Assembly: GCA_007570915.1 (NCBI GenBank)
Contig: RKSK01000118.1
Coordinates: 1 to 7,631 of the forward strand
Length of the DNA: 7,631 nt
Source: Cenarchaeum sp.
GTDB taxonomy: Archaea > Thermoproteota > Nitrososphaeria > Nitrososphaerales > Nitrosopumilaceae
Reading direction: 5' to 3'
Under the pieces are notes generated by a model. That model worked only from the letters and a program-made list of their open reading frames with translations. It ran no database searches and was not told where the DNA came from. Position numbers and translations under genes: made by a program. Below are positions 1 through 5,107 of this stretch, piece by piece. Numbering within the stretch: position 1 is the first letter of the stretch; each line of letters opens with the position of its first letter.

Positions 1-91
1 CGCCCGGTCCGTGCCAAGCAGGTCAATGGCGGAGAGCCCCGGCGGCCCGCCGGGGCTCTCCCCCATTGACCTGCTTGGCACGGACCGGGCG
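1..91. repeat. Long near-perfect palindrome (43-bp arms, 5-bp loop)
   Basis: Bases 1-43 are the reverse complement of bases 49-91 except for one C-C mismatch (30 versus 62). A 5-base loop, 44-48, lies between the arms. The feature begins at the window edge and may continue beyond it. As RNA or extruded DNA it would form a very stable hairpin. Only the right arm is repeated elsewhere (2121-2196), so the palindrome looks like two copies of one element end placed head to head, for example abutting ends of a mobile element or a foldback MITE. It could also terminate transcription from a gene to the left, but no T-tract follows it. The structure is read directly from the sequence; the function is inference. 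Confidence 0.9.
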
Positions 92-116
92 CGGGGCCTG
101 CTTTTGGGATGTGTGT
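39..116 (+). repeat. Dispersed repeat, copy 1
   Basis: This 78-bp stretch starts at CCGGCGGCCCGCC and ends at GGGATGTGTGT. It recurs in the same orientation at 2121-2196, differing only by a 2-base CT indel. Most of it is also the right arm of the 1-91 palindrome. Beyond the repeat the two sites share only patchy similarity (GCCAGG, CCACG and GGGCACG segments). Near identity over 76 bases, set in otherwise diverged DNA, points to recent duplication or mobility. An end of an IS or MITE is the likeliest identity. No protein-coding role is supported, although both strands stay open because of the high GC. Confidence 0.85.
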
Positions 117-155
117 GCCAGGCCCACGGCGCGGGCACGGCGCGGGGGGACGCGT

Positions 156-173
156 CTTTTGTTAGGCCAAAAG
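156..173. repeat. Small inverted repeat upstream of the TPR gene
   Basis: CTTTTG at 156-161 and CAAAAG at 168-173 are exact inverted repeats separated by TTAGGC. The site lies about 50 bases upstream of the TATA box at 225-231. It is short enough to be chance, although it is one of few AT-containing patches in this GC-rich leader. A regulatory role is possible but unsupported. Confidence 0.35.
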
Positions 174-224
174 GGCCAGGGCCGCGAGCGGGCCGGCGGC
201 GGGATCCGCCGATCGGGGCGAGAG

Positions 225-231
225 TTATATA
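225..231 (+). promoter_or_regulatory. TATA box of the TPR gene, leaderless spacing
   Basis: TTATATA stands out in GC-rich DNA and is preceded by purines (GAGAG) where a BRE would lie. Its centre is 26 bases upstream of the ATG at 254, so transcription should start at or next to the start codon. This fits a leaderless archaeal mRNA and supports 254 as the start. Confidence 0.75.
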
Positions 232-253
232 GTTCCAGAATTGCCCCCCGCCA

Positions 254-1228
254 ATGGCAAAAGGCGATCGCCAACCGAAAAGCGATCCAAGATCCGCGAA
301 CGGCTCCCACGCCGCGCCGGACAGCTCCCTGCTTGCCAGGGAGGGCAGGGCGCTGTACAGCCAGGGCAGGCACGACGAGGCCCTGGCAAAGCTTGGGCTC
401 GCAGCCGAGGCCGACGCCGGCAACGCCGAGGTCCGCATGTACATGGGCGCGGCCCATCGAGCCAGGGGCCGCCACGGGGAGGCGCTGGCAGAGCTTGACG
501 CGGCCATACGCCTCAACCCCAACCTCACAAGCGCGCGCATACAGAGGGGGTACGCGCTGCGCGGGCTGGGCCGCCACGGGGACGCCCTGGCCGCGTTCAG
601 GGCCGCCATTGGGTTCAACCCCGCCAGCGCCGGCGCGCACCTGGGAAGGGGACTCGCGCTGTCGAGCCTGGGGCGCCACGAGGAGGCACTCGCGGCGCTT
701 GACCGGTCCATAAGGCTTGACCAGTCCGTCGCCGGCGCGCACCTGGGGCGGGGCGTTGCGCTGGGGCGCCTGTGCAGGCACGAGGAGGCCATGGCGGCGT
801 TTGACTTTGCCATACGGCTAGACGACGGCAACGCCAACGCGCACCGCGGCAGGGGGGACGCGCTGCGCGAGCTCGGCAGGCACGAGGAGGCCATGGCAGA
901 GTACAACCTCTCCCTGACGCTTGATCCCGGCTATGCCGAGACGTACGTCAGCATTGGCCACCTCTTCTTGCGCCTTGAAGAGCTGGGCGCGGCGCGCGAC
1001 GCGTTCAGGATCGCGATCCACCTGGATACCAAAAACTCCATGGCGCACATGGGCATGGCGCACGCCCTGATCGGGCTGGAGTGCGCTGCCATGGCCGACA
1101 GGGAGGCAGAGCGGGACGCGATGCGCAGGCCAGACGATGACGCCCAGGAAGAGCCCAGCCAAGACGACGGCTGGAGGCGGCCAGACTCCTTTACGTGCCC
1201 CGGAATGCCCGGCAGGTGGCTCTTCTAG
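254..1228 (+). CDS. TPR-repeat protein
   Basis: A 324-residue soluble protein built almost entirely of tetratricopeptide repeats, which form a right-handed helical scaffold for binding protein partners. After a polar N-terminal tail (1-25), seven 34-residue repeats run without gaps at 26-59, 60-93, 94-127, 128-161, 162-195, 196-229 and 230-263, with half an eighth at 264-276. Each keeps the TPR signature: small residues at positions 8 and 20, a GRHEEA-type turn and a Pro or Asp near position 32 (LNP, LDP). The C-terminal tail (about 277-324) is charged and probably disordered. No signal peptide or membrane helix is visible. The start at 254 is set by the TATA box 26 bases upstream. The gene stands alone; its partner and pathway cannot be read from the sequence. 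Repeats 3-6 are very alike, suggesting recent internal duplication. Confidence 0.93.
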   Translation: MAKGDRQPKSDPRSANGSHAAPDSSLLAREGRALYSQGRHDEALAKLGLAAEADAGNAEVRMYMGAAHRARGRHGEALAELDAAIRLNPNLTSARIQRGYALRGLGRHGDALAAFRAAIGFNPASAGAHLGRGLALSSLGRHEEALAALDRSIRLDQSVAGAHLGRGVALGRLCRHEEAMAAFDFAIRLDDGNANAHRGRGDALRELGRHEEAMAEYNLSLTLDPGYAETYVSIGHLFLRLEELGAARDAFRIAIHLDTKNSMAHMGMAHALIGLECAAMADREAERDAMRRPDDDAQEEPSQDDGWRRPDSFTCPGMPGRWLF

Positions 1229-1343
1229 GGGGCGCCGCGGCAAAGGCCCCTGGACGCCGAGCGCCGCGCTCGCGAGCCCGCGCCCGCTCCGGCTCTATGT
1301 CCGCGCAAGGCGGCCCCGTGGCCCGCGCGGGCAGCCGCAAGCG

Positions 1344-1368
1344 GGGGCGCCAGGGGGCATGGCGCCCC
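1344..1368. repeat. Hairpin-forming inverted repeat
   Basis: GGGGCGCCA (1344-1352) and TGGCGCCCC (1360-1368) are perfect 9-base arms around a 7-base loop. An alternative stem, CCAGGGG (1350-1356) with CCCCTGG (1365-1371), overlaps it. The site lies about 120 bases after the TPR stop codon, so it could mark the transcript end, but there is no T-tract. Confidence 0.5.
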
Positions 1369-1439
1369 TGGCTCGGGCCACCTGGGCTTGCGGGCATGCT
1401 CGGGCAGATGGAGGGGGAACGCAGCAGACCGCCGCCTAG

Positions 1440-1477
1440 TGCGGGGGCGCCTGCGGGCGATTGCGGGGGCGCCTGCG
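1440..1477. repeat. 16-bp tandem direct repeat
   Basis: TGCGGGGGCGCCTGCG occurs at 1440-1455 and exactly again at 1462-1477, a period of 22 bases, two helical turns. A related 11-base core lies at 1341-1351. Each unit contains a GGCGCC palindrome. A protein-binding role or simple local duplication are both possible. Confidence 0.6.
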
Positions 1478-1500
1478 CAGCCGCCTCCTGGCGCAAACCT

Positions 1501-1512
1501 AAAAATTAAAAA
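1501..1512 (-). terminator. T-rich terminator of the small minus-strand gene
   Basis: Read on the minus strand this is five T, two A, five T, starting nine bases after the stop codon of the 1521-1628 ORF. Archaeal RNA polymerase commonly terminates at such T-tracts without needing a hairpin. It is the only AT tract of this kind in the region. Confidence 0.55.
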
Positions 1513-1520
1513 TCCGCGTT

Positions 1521-1628
1521 TCACTCTGCGTTGTCGTCTAGCGGGTTCTCTCCGTTCTCCTGGGAGACATTGTAGGAGTACTTGCTCGGGCGTACTTGAT
1601 CAATTCCATGGTCTCCTTTTAAGCCCAT
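1521..1628 (-). CDS. Small hypothetical protein, 35 residues
   Basis: This ORF has no family I recognise. The call rests on three signals in the right order: a TATA box (1654-1661) whose centre is 30 bases upstream of the ATG at 1628, a 35-codon ORF, and a T-rich terminator just past the stop. The product is mixed and polar (MGLKGDHGIDQV at the start, a D/E/N-rich end). It lacks the Arg/Ala/Pro bias of spurious frames nearby, and the DNA is clearly less GC-rich than its flanks. No signal peptide, membrane helix or Cys cluster is present. An in-frame ATG at 1664 would lie inside the TATA box and is unlikely. It could instead be a non-coding RNA or the remnant of a longer gene. Confidence 0.45.
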   Translation of the reverse strand: MGLKGDHGIDQVRPSKYSYNVSQENGENPLDDNAE

Positions 1629-1653
1629 TTGCGGGCGCTGCCGCCATGGGTAC

Positions 1654-1661
1654 AATATATA
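1654..1661 (-). promoter_or_regulatory. TATA box of the small minus-strand gene
   Basis: TATATATT on the minus strand sits 30 bases (centre to A of ATG) upstream of the small ORF, the same spacing as the other TATA boxes in this window. The core is nearly symmetrical, but no suitable start codon follows at that distance on the plus strand, so the minus direction is preferred. Confidence 0.55.
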
Positions 1662-1664
1662 CAT

Positions 1665-1846
1665 TACAGCCGGCCCGCGCGGCCGAGTTCCGTGCGCGCG
1701 ACTGGGCCGGGATCGGCCGACCCGCGCGTCTAGGGTGGAACGGGCGCCTGCCTCTGCCCACGCCCCAGCACGCCTGCCACCGGGGGGCAGTGGCTTTCCG
1801 CCACGGCCGCCCGTTCCGGCGCCTTCCACCACCGCGCCCCTGCCCG
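1665..1846. other. Gene-free region beyond the transposase remnant
   Basis: GC-rich DNA with no credible gene on either strand. It lies downstream of the transposase remnant in that remnant's direction. It may be further decayed IS sequence, but I cannot align it to the intact copy past about 1830. Confidence 0.4.
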
Positions 1847-2014
1847 CGCCTGGCGCGCCCGCCCGGCGGTGGGCACCCTGCCGGAGGTCCCGGCGTGCCC
1901 CCCTGGCCCAGGGAAGCCGCCGGCCGGGGCGCCGTTGCCGGCGCCCGGCGCGGCCAGGGCCAGGATCGTGCCCGCCGTGTGCTTTTTGTTTGGCCTGGTG
2001 GCGGTGCGGAGGCC
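1847..2014 (-). pseudogene. Decayed N-terminal fragment of the IS4-type transposase
   Basis: The minus-strand translation from 2014 to 1847 matches the translation of 6798-6956 (+) at about 37 of 53 aligned residues, with one 3-residue insertion. Shared landmarks are GLRTA at the start, AGN-APAGGF in the middle and GR-PTAG-ARQA at the end. Substitutions are often conservative (K/R, M/V) and the insertion keeps frame, so both copies descend from a translated sequence. Similarity is lost soon after 1847 and no DDE catalytic region follows, so this is a broken relic. It points left, away from the gene block at 2358-6748, while its partner points right. The 2121-2196 repeat lies about 110 bases upstream and could be the left end of the same element. 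Confidence 0.65.
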
Positions 2015-2120
2015 CCGCGCTGCCGGGCGACCGCCCGCGCCACGGCCCTGGGCGCGCTGCCGCTCCCCGCCATCTCCCTGCCCGCCTGCGCCGCCCACGG
2101 CCCCGCCTCTTGCCGCGCCA

Positions 2121-2196
2121 CCGGCGGCCCGCCGGGGCTCCCCCATTGACCTGCTTGGCACGGACCGGGCGCGGGGCCTGCTTTTGGGATGTGTGT
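2121..2196 (+). repeat. Dispersed repeat, copy 2
   Basis: This 76-bp sequence equals bases 39-116 except for loss of a CT pair. Unlike copy 1 it lacks the inverted left arm, so no long palindrome forms here. It lies between the transposase remnant and the MuF-like gene, which fits an IS or MITE end. An imperfect hairpin follows at once (CGTGG 2200-2204 with CCACG 2221-2225; CCAGG 2207-2211 with CCTGG 2216-2220). Confidence 0.85.
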
Positions 2197-2199
2197 CTC

Positions 2200-2225
2200 C
2201 GTGGCGCCAGGCGACCCTGGCCACG
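2200..2225. repeat. Imperfect hairpin next to repeat copy 2
   Basis: Two nested 5-bp stems, CGTGG/CCACG and CCAGG/CCTGG, flank a short loop, with a CG bulge on the left side. It abuts the end of the dispersed repeat. Similar fragments follow copy 1 in a rearranged form, so the hairpin may belong to the same element. Confidence 0.45.
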
Positions 2226-2246
2226 GGCACGTGCGCGCCAGCGCAC

Positions 2247-2254
2247 GGTTTAAT
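2247..2254 (+). promoter_or_regulatory. Possible weak TATA box for the MuF-like gene
   Basis: GGTTTAAT is the only AT patch upstream of the gene. Its centre is 29 bases before an in-frame TTG at 2280, the leaderless spacing seen elsewhere in this window. It lies about 107 bases before the ATG at 2358, too far for a leaderless start there. The match to the TATA consensus is weak. Confidence 0.3.
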
Positions 2255-2316
2255 GCCGCCCGCGCGGCGACCGCCCGCGTTGGACTGCGGGGTGAAGGGG
2301 CGGGGATCGCGCAGCA

Positions 2317-2332
2317 GGCCACTCGAGTGGCC
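2317..2332. repeat. Perfect 16-bp palindrome
   Basis: GGCCACTCGAGTGGCC is its own reverse complement and ends 25 bases before the ATG at 2358. A dimeric regulator site is possible. If the gene starts at 2280 the palindrome is inside the coding region and would be less likely to be an operator. Confidence 0.5.
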
Positions 2333-2357
2333 CACTGACGAGCCCTGGCCGGGCGCC

Positions 2358-2756
2358 ATGGTGCGCAGGCCCGCGGACCCGCTGGCGACGGGCAACCCGC
2401 GCGTGCGCTACACGAGGGCGCAGGTCGAGCGTCTGCTCGAGCGGGACCGCGAGAGGCGCAGGAAAAGGCCCTGGCTCAAGCCGTTGCGCGAGGGCACGCC
2501 CGAGGACGTCATGCTCCAGCTAGCCAAGGACAGGGCGGCAAGCGACCGCGTGGCGCTCAACTATGATCTCACGCGCCCCGTCACGCTGTACGAGTTTTGC
2601 GCCGAGCGCGACGGGCGCGCCTGCCAGATATGCCGCCAGCTTGACCGCAGGGCGTGGAGGCCATGGGTGTGGAGGCCGCCCATACCTGTCCACCCCGGCT
2701 GCCGGTGCCGCTACGCCCACCGCCATCCCCCCGTGTGCGGGAGCGCCCCGTTCTAG
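2358..2756 (+). CDS. Small protein with phage Mu F-like C-terminal Cys/His module
   Basis: A 132-residue basic protein. Residues 19-45 are a highly charged helix rich in Arg. The C-terminus carries C89-x2-C92, then a PP pair and H112-P-x-C115-R-C117, the pattern that ends Mu gpF/SPP1 gp7-type minor head proteins, which help assemble the portal and procapsid. Those proteins usually exceed 250 residues, and the helical N-terminal part is missing here, so this is a truncated relative or a free-standing zinc-binding module. The four Cys and one His could bind metal. The start is uncertain: ATG 2358 is conservative, while TTG 2280 (158 residues) or ATG 2253 (167 residues) are in frame and 2280 fits a TATA-like patch. 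The frame stays open further upstream across the repeat only because of GC content. It converges on the next gene with 40 bases between stops. Confidence 0.6.
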   Translation: MVRRPADPLATGNPRVRYTRAQVERLLERDRERRRKRPWLKPLREGTPEDVMLQLAKDRAASDRVALNYDLTRPVTLYEFCAERDGRACQICRQLDRRAWRPWVWRPPIPVHPGCRCRYAHRHPPVCGSAPF

Positions 2757-2787
2757 GCATATCCTGGGGGCTCCGGCCGCCTCCCCG

Positions 2788-2792
2788 TTTTT
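2788..2792 (+). terminator. Short T-tract after the MuF-like gene
   Basis: Five T residues follow a C-rich stretch about 31 bases after the stop at 2756, in the gap between the convergent genes. This is a weak but typical archaeal terminator position. Confidence 0.3.
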
Positions 2793-2796
2793 GCGG

Positions 2797-3783
2797 TCAG
2801 GGCCGGAACCCCGGCCTGCGCCTCATCCTCTCCACCTGCCTGCAGAGGTAGCTGATGACGCCGAGTATGTCAAGGGCGTCTGCGCTGCCGATGGGAAACC
2901 TTTCCTCATACTCGTGGGAGGCGGGGTTTCGCACGCTGGCCACAATCCCCCCGCACATGGATCCCAGCCCCCGCCGTATGCCGTCCCTGGTCGTGCCCGT
3001 CAGGTCGGCCATGTCCACCTCCAGTGGCCCCCTCTCCCCAAACGCCCTCTCCATGAGGCCTGTCCCATAGCCATCGATGCCCGACCTTGACCTGACCAGC
3101 TCCTCGAGCACCTTGCAGCCCTCAACGACGGCGCCAAAATGGTCGCCCCTGAGGAACTTTGGCCTGGCGTGCGCTATGACGGCCTGGTGGTAGCGCCTCT
3201 GGTCAAACGGCGCCGCCCCGCCGCCAGGCGGCCCCCCGTGCCCGAGCCGCCGAACCCTGCCGTCGTCCCCAATCCTGACCCCGAAGGGTGCCAGGCACTC
3301 GTTCATGTCAACGCGCACGCCATGGTTTCCGAGCCTGTCCTGCTGGGCACACGCGGCCTCGAGGATTTTCGCCACGCCGTACGGGCCAAATTCCCGCTGC
3401 GTCCTCTCAAGGGCGCCGGAAAGAAATTTCCAGTTTGCGCCGATATTGTCCCAGATCACCGGAAAGCCCGACCTCTTGAACAGCTCCCTGATCTCCGCCC
3501 CCCTGTAAGCGATGCACAATATGCTTGCCAGGCTCCCAAGGGTTGACTGCTGGAACCCCGAATCTAGCGCCCCCTGCCCTGTCCCCTCCGGGCCCGAGCC
3601 GGCGCTGGCATGCGCGCCAGGCTCAGGCCCCGACACGGGCGCCCCCGCGCGCCGGCCGCCGCCGTTGATCGCGTGCCCGAACGGCTCGTGGTTGCCGCAC
3701 GAGGGGCACCTGTACCCGGAAACCGCAGGGTCGTTGAGCATCCGCGAGCCGCACTCGGGGCACTCGAACGGGTCAGCGGCCAT
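2797..3783 (-). CDS. Zinc ribbon + TIGR02391 (Hypoth_Ymh) HEPN-like protein, putative defence RNase
   Basis: A 328-residue protein in three parts. Residues 8-29 form a zinc ribbon (C8-x2-C11, C26-x2-C29). After a Gly/Pro/Ala-rich linker (about 40-75), residues 80-180 form a mainly helical domain that I do not recognise for certain; it resembles N-terminal regions of abortive-infection-like proteins. Residues 196-325 match the TIGR02391/Hypoth_Ymh pattern: an A-x-x-x-x-G-D-x-x-x-A-V helix, S-G-I-D-G, L-M-x-x-A-F, and R285-N-P-A-S-H290-E. The R-N-x3-H motif is that of HEPN ribonucleases, so an RNA-cutting defence role is plausible. The family is known from prophages and accessory islands. ATG 3783 is chosen because it directly precedes the zinc ribbon; the frame is open to 4149 but that part is compositional junk. 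I see no TATA box, so it may share a transcript with 3927-4928. Confidence 0.75.
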   Translation of the reverse strand: MAADPFECPECGSRMLNDPAVSGYRCPSCGNHEPFGHAINGGGRRAGAPVSGPEPGAHASAGSGPEGTGQGALDSGFQQSTLGSLASILCIAYRGAEIRELFKRSGFPVIWDNIGANWKFLSGALERTQREFGPYGVAKILEAACAQQDRLGNHGVRVDMNECLAPFGVRIGDDGRVRRLGHGGPPGGGAAPFDQRRYHQAVIAHARPKFLRGDHFGAVVEGCKVLEELVRSRSGIDGYGTGLMERAFGERGPLEVDMADLTGTTRDGIRRGLGSMCGGIVASVRNPASHEYEERFPIGSADALDILGVISYLCRQVERMRRRPGFRP

Positions 3784-3926
3784 GGCCCCGCGCGCTCCGT
3801 GGTCTGGGCGCCCCCTGCATGCCTGCCAGCTCGGGGAGAAGCCCGTGCGGCTCGCAAGGCGCCCCTGGCGCACCGGCCGGGCGCGGGGCGGGCGCCAGGC
3901 CGCGGCCTGCCCACGGTTTGCGTGCC
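3784..3926. other. Gap between two minus-strand genes
   Basis: 143 bases of very GC-rich DNA without a TATA box, T-tract or credible small gene. It is longer than usual for an archaeal operon, so either the downstream gene has an unrecognised promoter or the two genes are joined by read-through. Confidence 0.4.
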
Positions 3927-4928
3927 TCAGCCATGCCCGCCTCCGGGCCCCTGCCCGGTGCCCCTGCCGCCCTCGCGCTCCTTCCTGGCTCTGAACCGTA
4001 CTCCCCACGGAACCTCCGGGATCCCGGAGTCTGGCGGCGCGACGACGGCGCAGTGGCGCTCCACGACCACCTCGGCCTCCCCGCAGGACACCGTTGTTGG
4101 GCCATGCACAAAGGCCGGCCCCTGCCCGCGGCACATGGCAAACCCGCACTCGTACAGCGCCGGCTCTGGGTGGAGGAAGGTTATTCCCCCCAGGCGAGCC
4201 ATGTTGCGGTAGTCTGGGTACCCCCTTGTCCAGTCGGCCGTTCGCTTGTCGTTTCCAAACAGCGCGAGATGCATTCCATAGGTCACGATCACCGTGTCAA
4301 GCTGGAGGCCGTCCGGCCTCTCGCGGTTGAGCTCCCCCACAAACGCCTCCAGGTCCGCAAGCGTGGAGTCGTGGCGGTACGCAAACTCCCGCTCTCCCCC
4401 CAGGGCGCGCACCTGCTCTGCGCAGAGCTTGTCCTCGTACAGGGCCAGGTCATGCCTCATGTCGCCCTCCCCGCACTCCAAGCGCGCCGGCGCCTGCCCC
4501 GTGAAGGCGTCGCGCGGGATTAGAATCCTGCACGTGGACATGCCGGGGCACCCCAGCTCCAGGGATTCCACCCCCACCGTGGCGCCGTCGCGCACGGGCA
4601 CGCGAAACGGTATGGGGGGCGACTCGCCATGCCCCGCCCTAACCACGCGAAACGCCGCGGGGAGCGGGGCATTTGGCGCAAAGCCGTCGGGATCCATTGG
4701 CCGCCGGTCCCCGGGAAGCTGCGGCCAGTGCGGCGACTCGGCAAACGGCCTCCCCGGCCCGCCCTTTTCGTAATAGCCGCCGCCATAGTCCCCCGACCCG
4801 TGCGGCGATCGCGCGTACGATATCCTGCCGTCCGCGCCGACCTCTATTGCCGCGCCGGGCTGGAAGGGGCAGTAGGTGAGCCCGTCGCTCATGCGGAACC
4901 GCTGCGAGGACGGGCACATCTTGCACAT
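3927..4928 (-). CDS. Hypothetical protein with Cys-rich N-terminus, possible HK97-like capsid fold
   Basis: From ATG 4928 this is a 333-residue protein. It opens with clustered Cys (C2, C5, C20) and a low-complexity Gly/Pro/Tyr stretch (about 35-75). From about residue 100 the pattern recalls HK97-fold phage coat proteins: a beta stretch, a helix with LYEDKL, a further helix, a core strand (LDTVIVTYG), then strand-rich sequence ending in VVVERHCAVVAPPDSG. This is pattern reading, not a family match. The true start is probably upstream. The in-frame sequence to 5051 is protein-like (HYSYADRTALFAALDLLF, then HCDCHVQPWC), and a TATA box centre at 5080 lies 29 bases before a CTG at 5051. No ATG, GTG or TTG lies in frame between 5051 and 4928. 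Starting at 5051 would give 374 residues and extend the Cys cluster. The C-terminal tail is charged and Gly-rich. Nearby MuF-like and prophage-type genes favour a viral origin. Confidence 0.7.
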   Translation of the reverse strand: MCKMCPSSQRFRMSDGLTYCPFQPGAAIEVGADGRISYARSPHGSGDYGGGYYEKGGPGRPFAESPHWPQLPGDRRPMDPDGFAPNAPLPAAFRVVRAGHGESPPIPFRVPVRDGATVGVESLELGCPGMSTCRILIPRDAFTGQAPARLECGEGDMRHDLALYEDKLCAEQVRALGGEREFAYRHDSTLADLEAFVGELNRERPDGLQLDTVIVTYGMHLALFGNDKRTADWTRGYPDYRNMARLGGITFLHPEPALYECGFAMCRGQGPAFVHGPTTVSCGEAEVVVERHCAVVAPPDSGIPEVPWGVRFRARKEREGGRGTGQGPGGGHG

Positions 4929-5076
4929 GGTGGGGTCGCCGTGCCCTGCCCCGGCATCGCACCACGGCTGGACGTGGCAGTCGCAGTGCGGAAACAGGAG
5001 GTCCAGCGCGGCGAACAGGGCCGTCCGGTCGGCGTACGAGTAGTGGTCCAGGGCGGCGCGCCCTGCCGCCGTGCCG

Positions 5077-5083
5077 CTATATG
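5077..5083 (-). promoter_or_regulatory. TATA box of the Cys-rich/capsid-like gene
   Basis: The minus strand reads CATATAG in a GC-rich setting, 25 bases past the stop of the upstream gene (5108). Leaderless spacing predicts a start near 5051, where an in-frame CTG begins protein-like sequence. ATG 4928 would need a leader of about 120 bases, unlike the other genes here. Confidence 0.5.
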
Positions 5084-5107
5084 TGTGTGCGGCGCCGCGG
5101 CCGCCCC

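Larger units (their letters stand above)
1229..1500. other. Gene-free, very GC-rich region with short repeats
   Basis: No reading frame here has protein-like composition. The open frames on both strands are Arg/Ala/Gly/Pro-rich products of the base composition. It holds a hairpin-forming inverted repeat (GGGGCGCCA at 1344-1352 and TGGCGCCCC at 1360-1368) and a 16-base direct repeat (1440-1455 and 1462-1477), whose GCGGGGGCGCC core also occurs at 1341-1351. No T-tract terminator follows the TPR stop codon. The stretch may be decayed mobile DNA, but nothing recognisable remains. Confidence 0.6.

Noticed and set aside
23..781. Minus-strand frame antisense to the TPR gene
   Set aside because: Its regular repeats mirror the TPR codons on the other strand. 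It has no promoter, and the TPR frame explains the sequence fully.
1191..1524. Overlapping open frames on both strands of the gap after the TPR gene
   Set aside because: All are Arg/Ala/Gly/Pro-rich, have no promoter signals and match no family. They are expected in DNA of this GC content.
1869..2252. Upstream extension of the MuF-like frame through the dispersed repeat
   Set aside because: The open frame crosses a non-coding repeat and the antisense of the transposase relic. Composition is Pro/Ala/Arg-rich and typical of GC-driven open frames.
3139..3546. Plus-strand frame antisense to the HEPN-like gene
   Set aside because: The minus strand carries a clear multi-domain protein here. The plus frame has no promoter or recognisable motif.
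3784..4149. N-terminal extension of the zinc-ribbon gene to 4149
   Set aside because: The added residues are low-complexity Arg/Gly/Ala sequence and overlap the end of the neighbouring gene in another frame. The zinc ribbon follows ATG 3783 directly.
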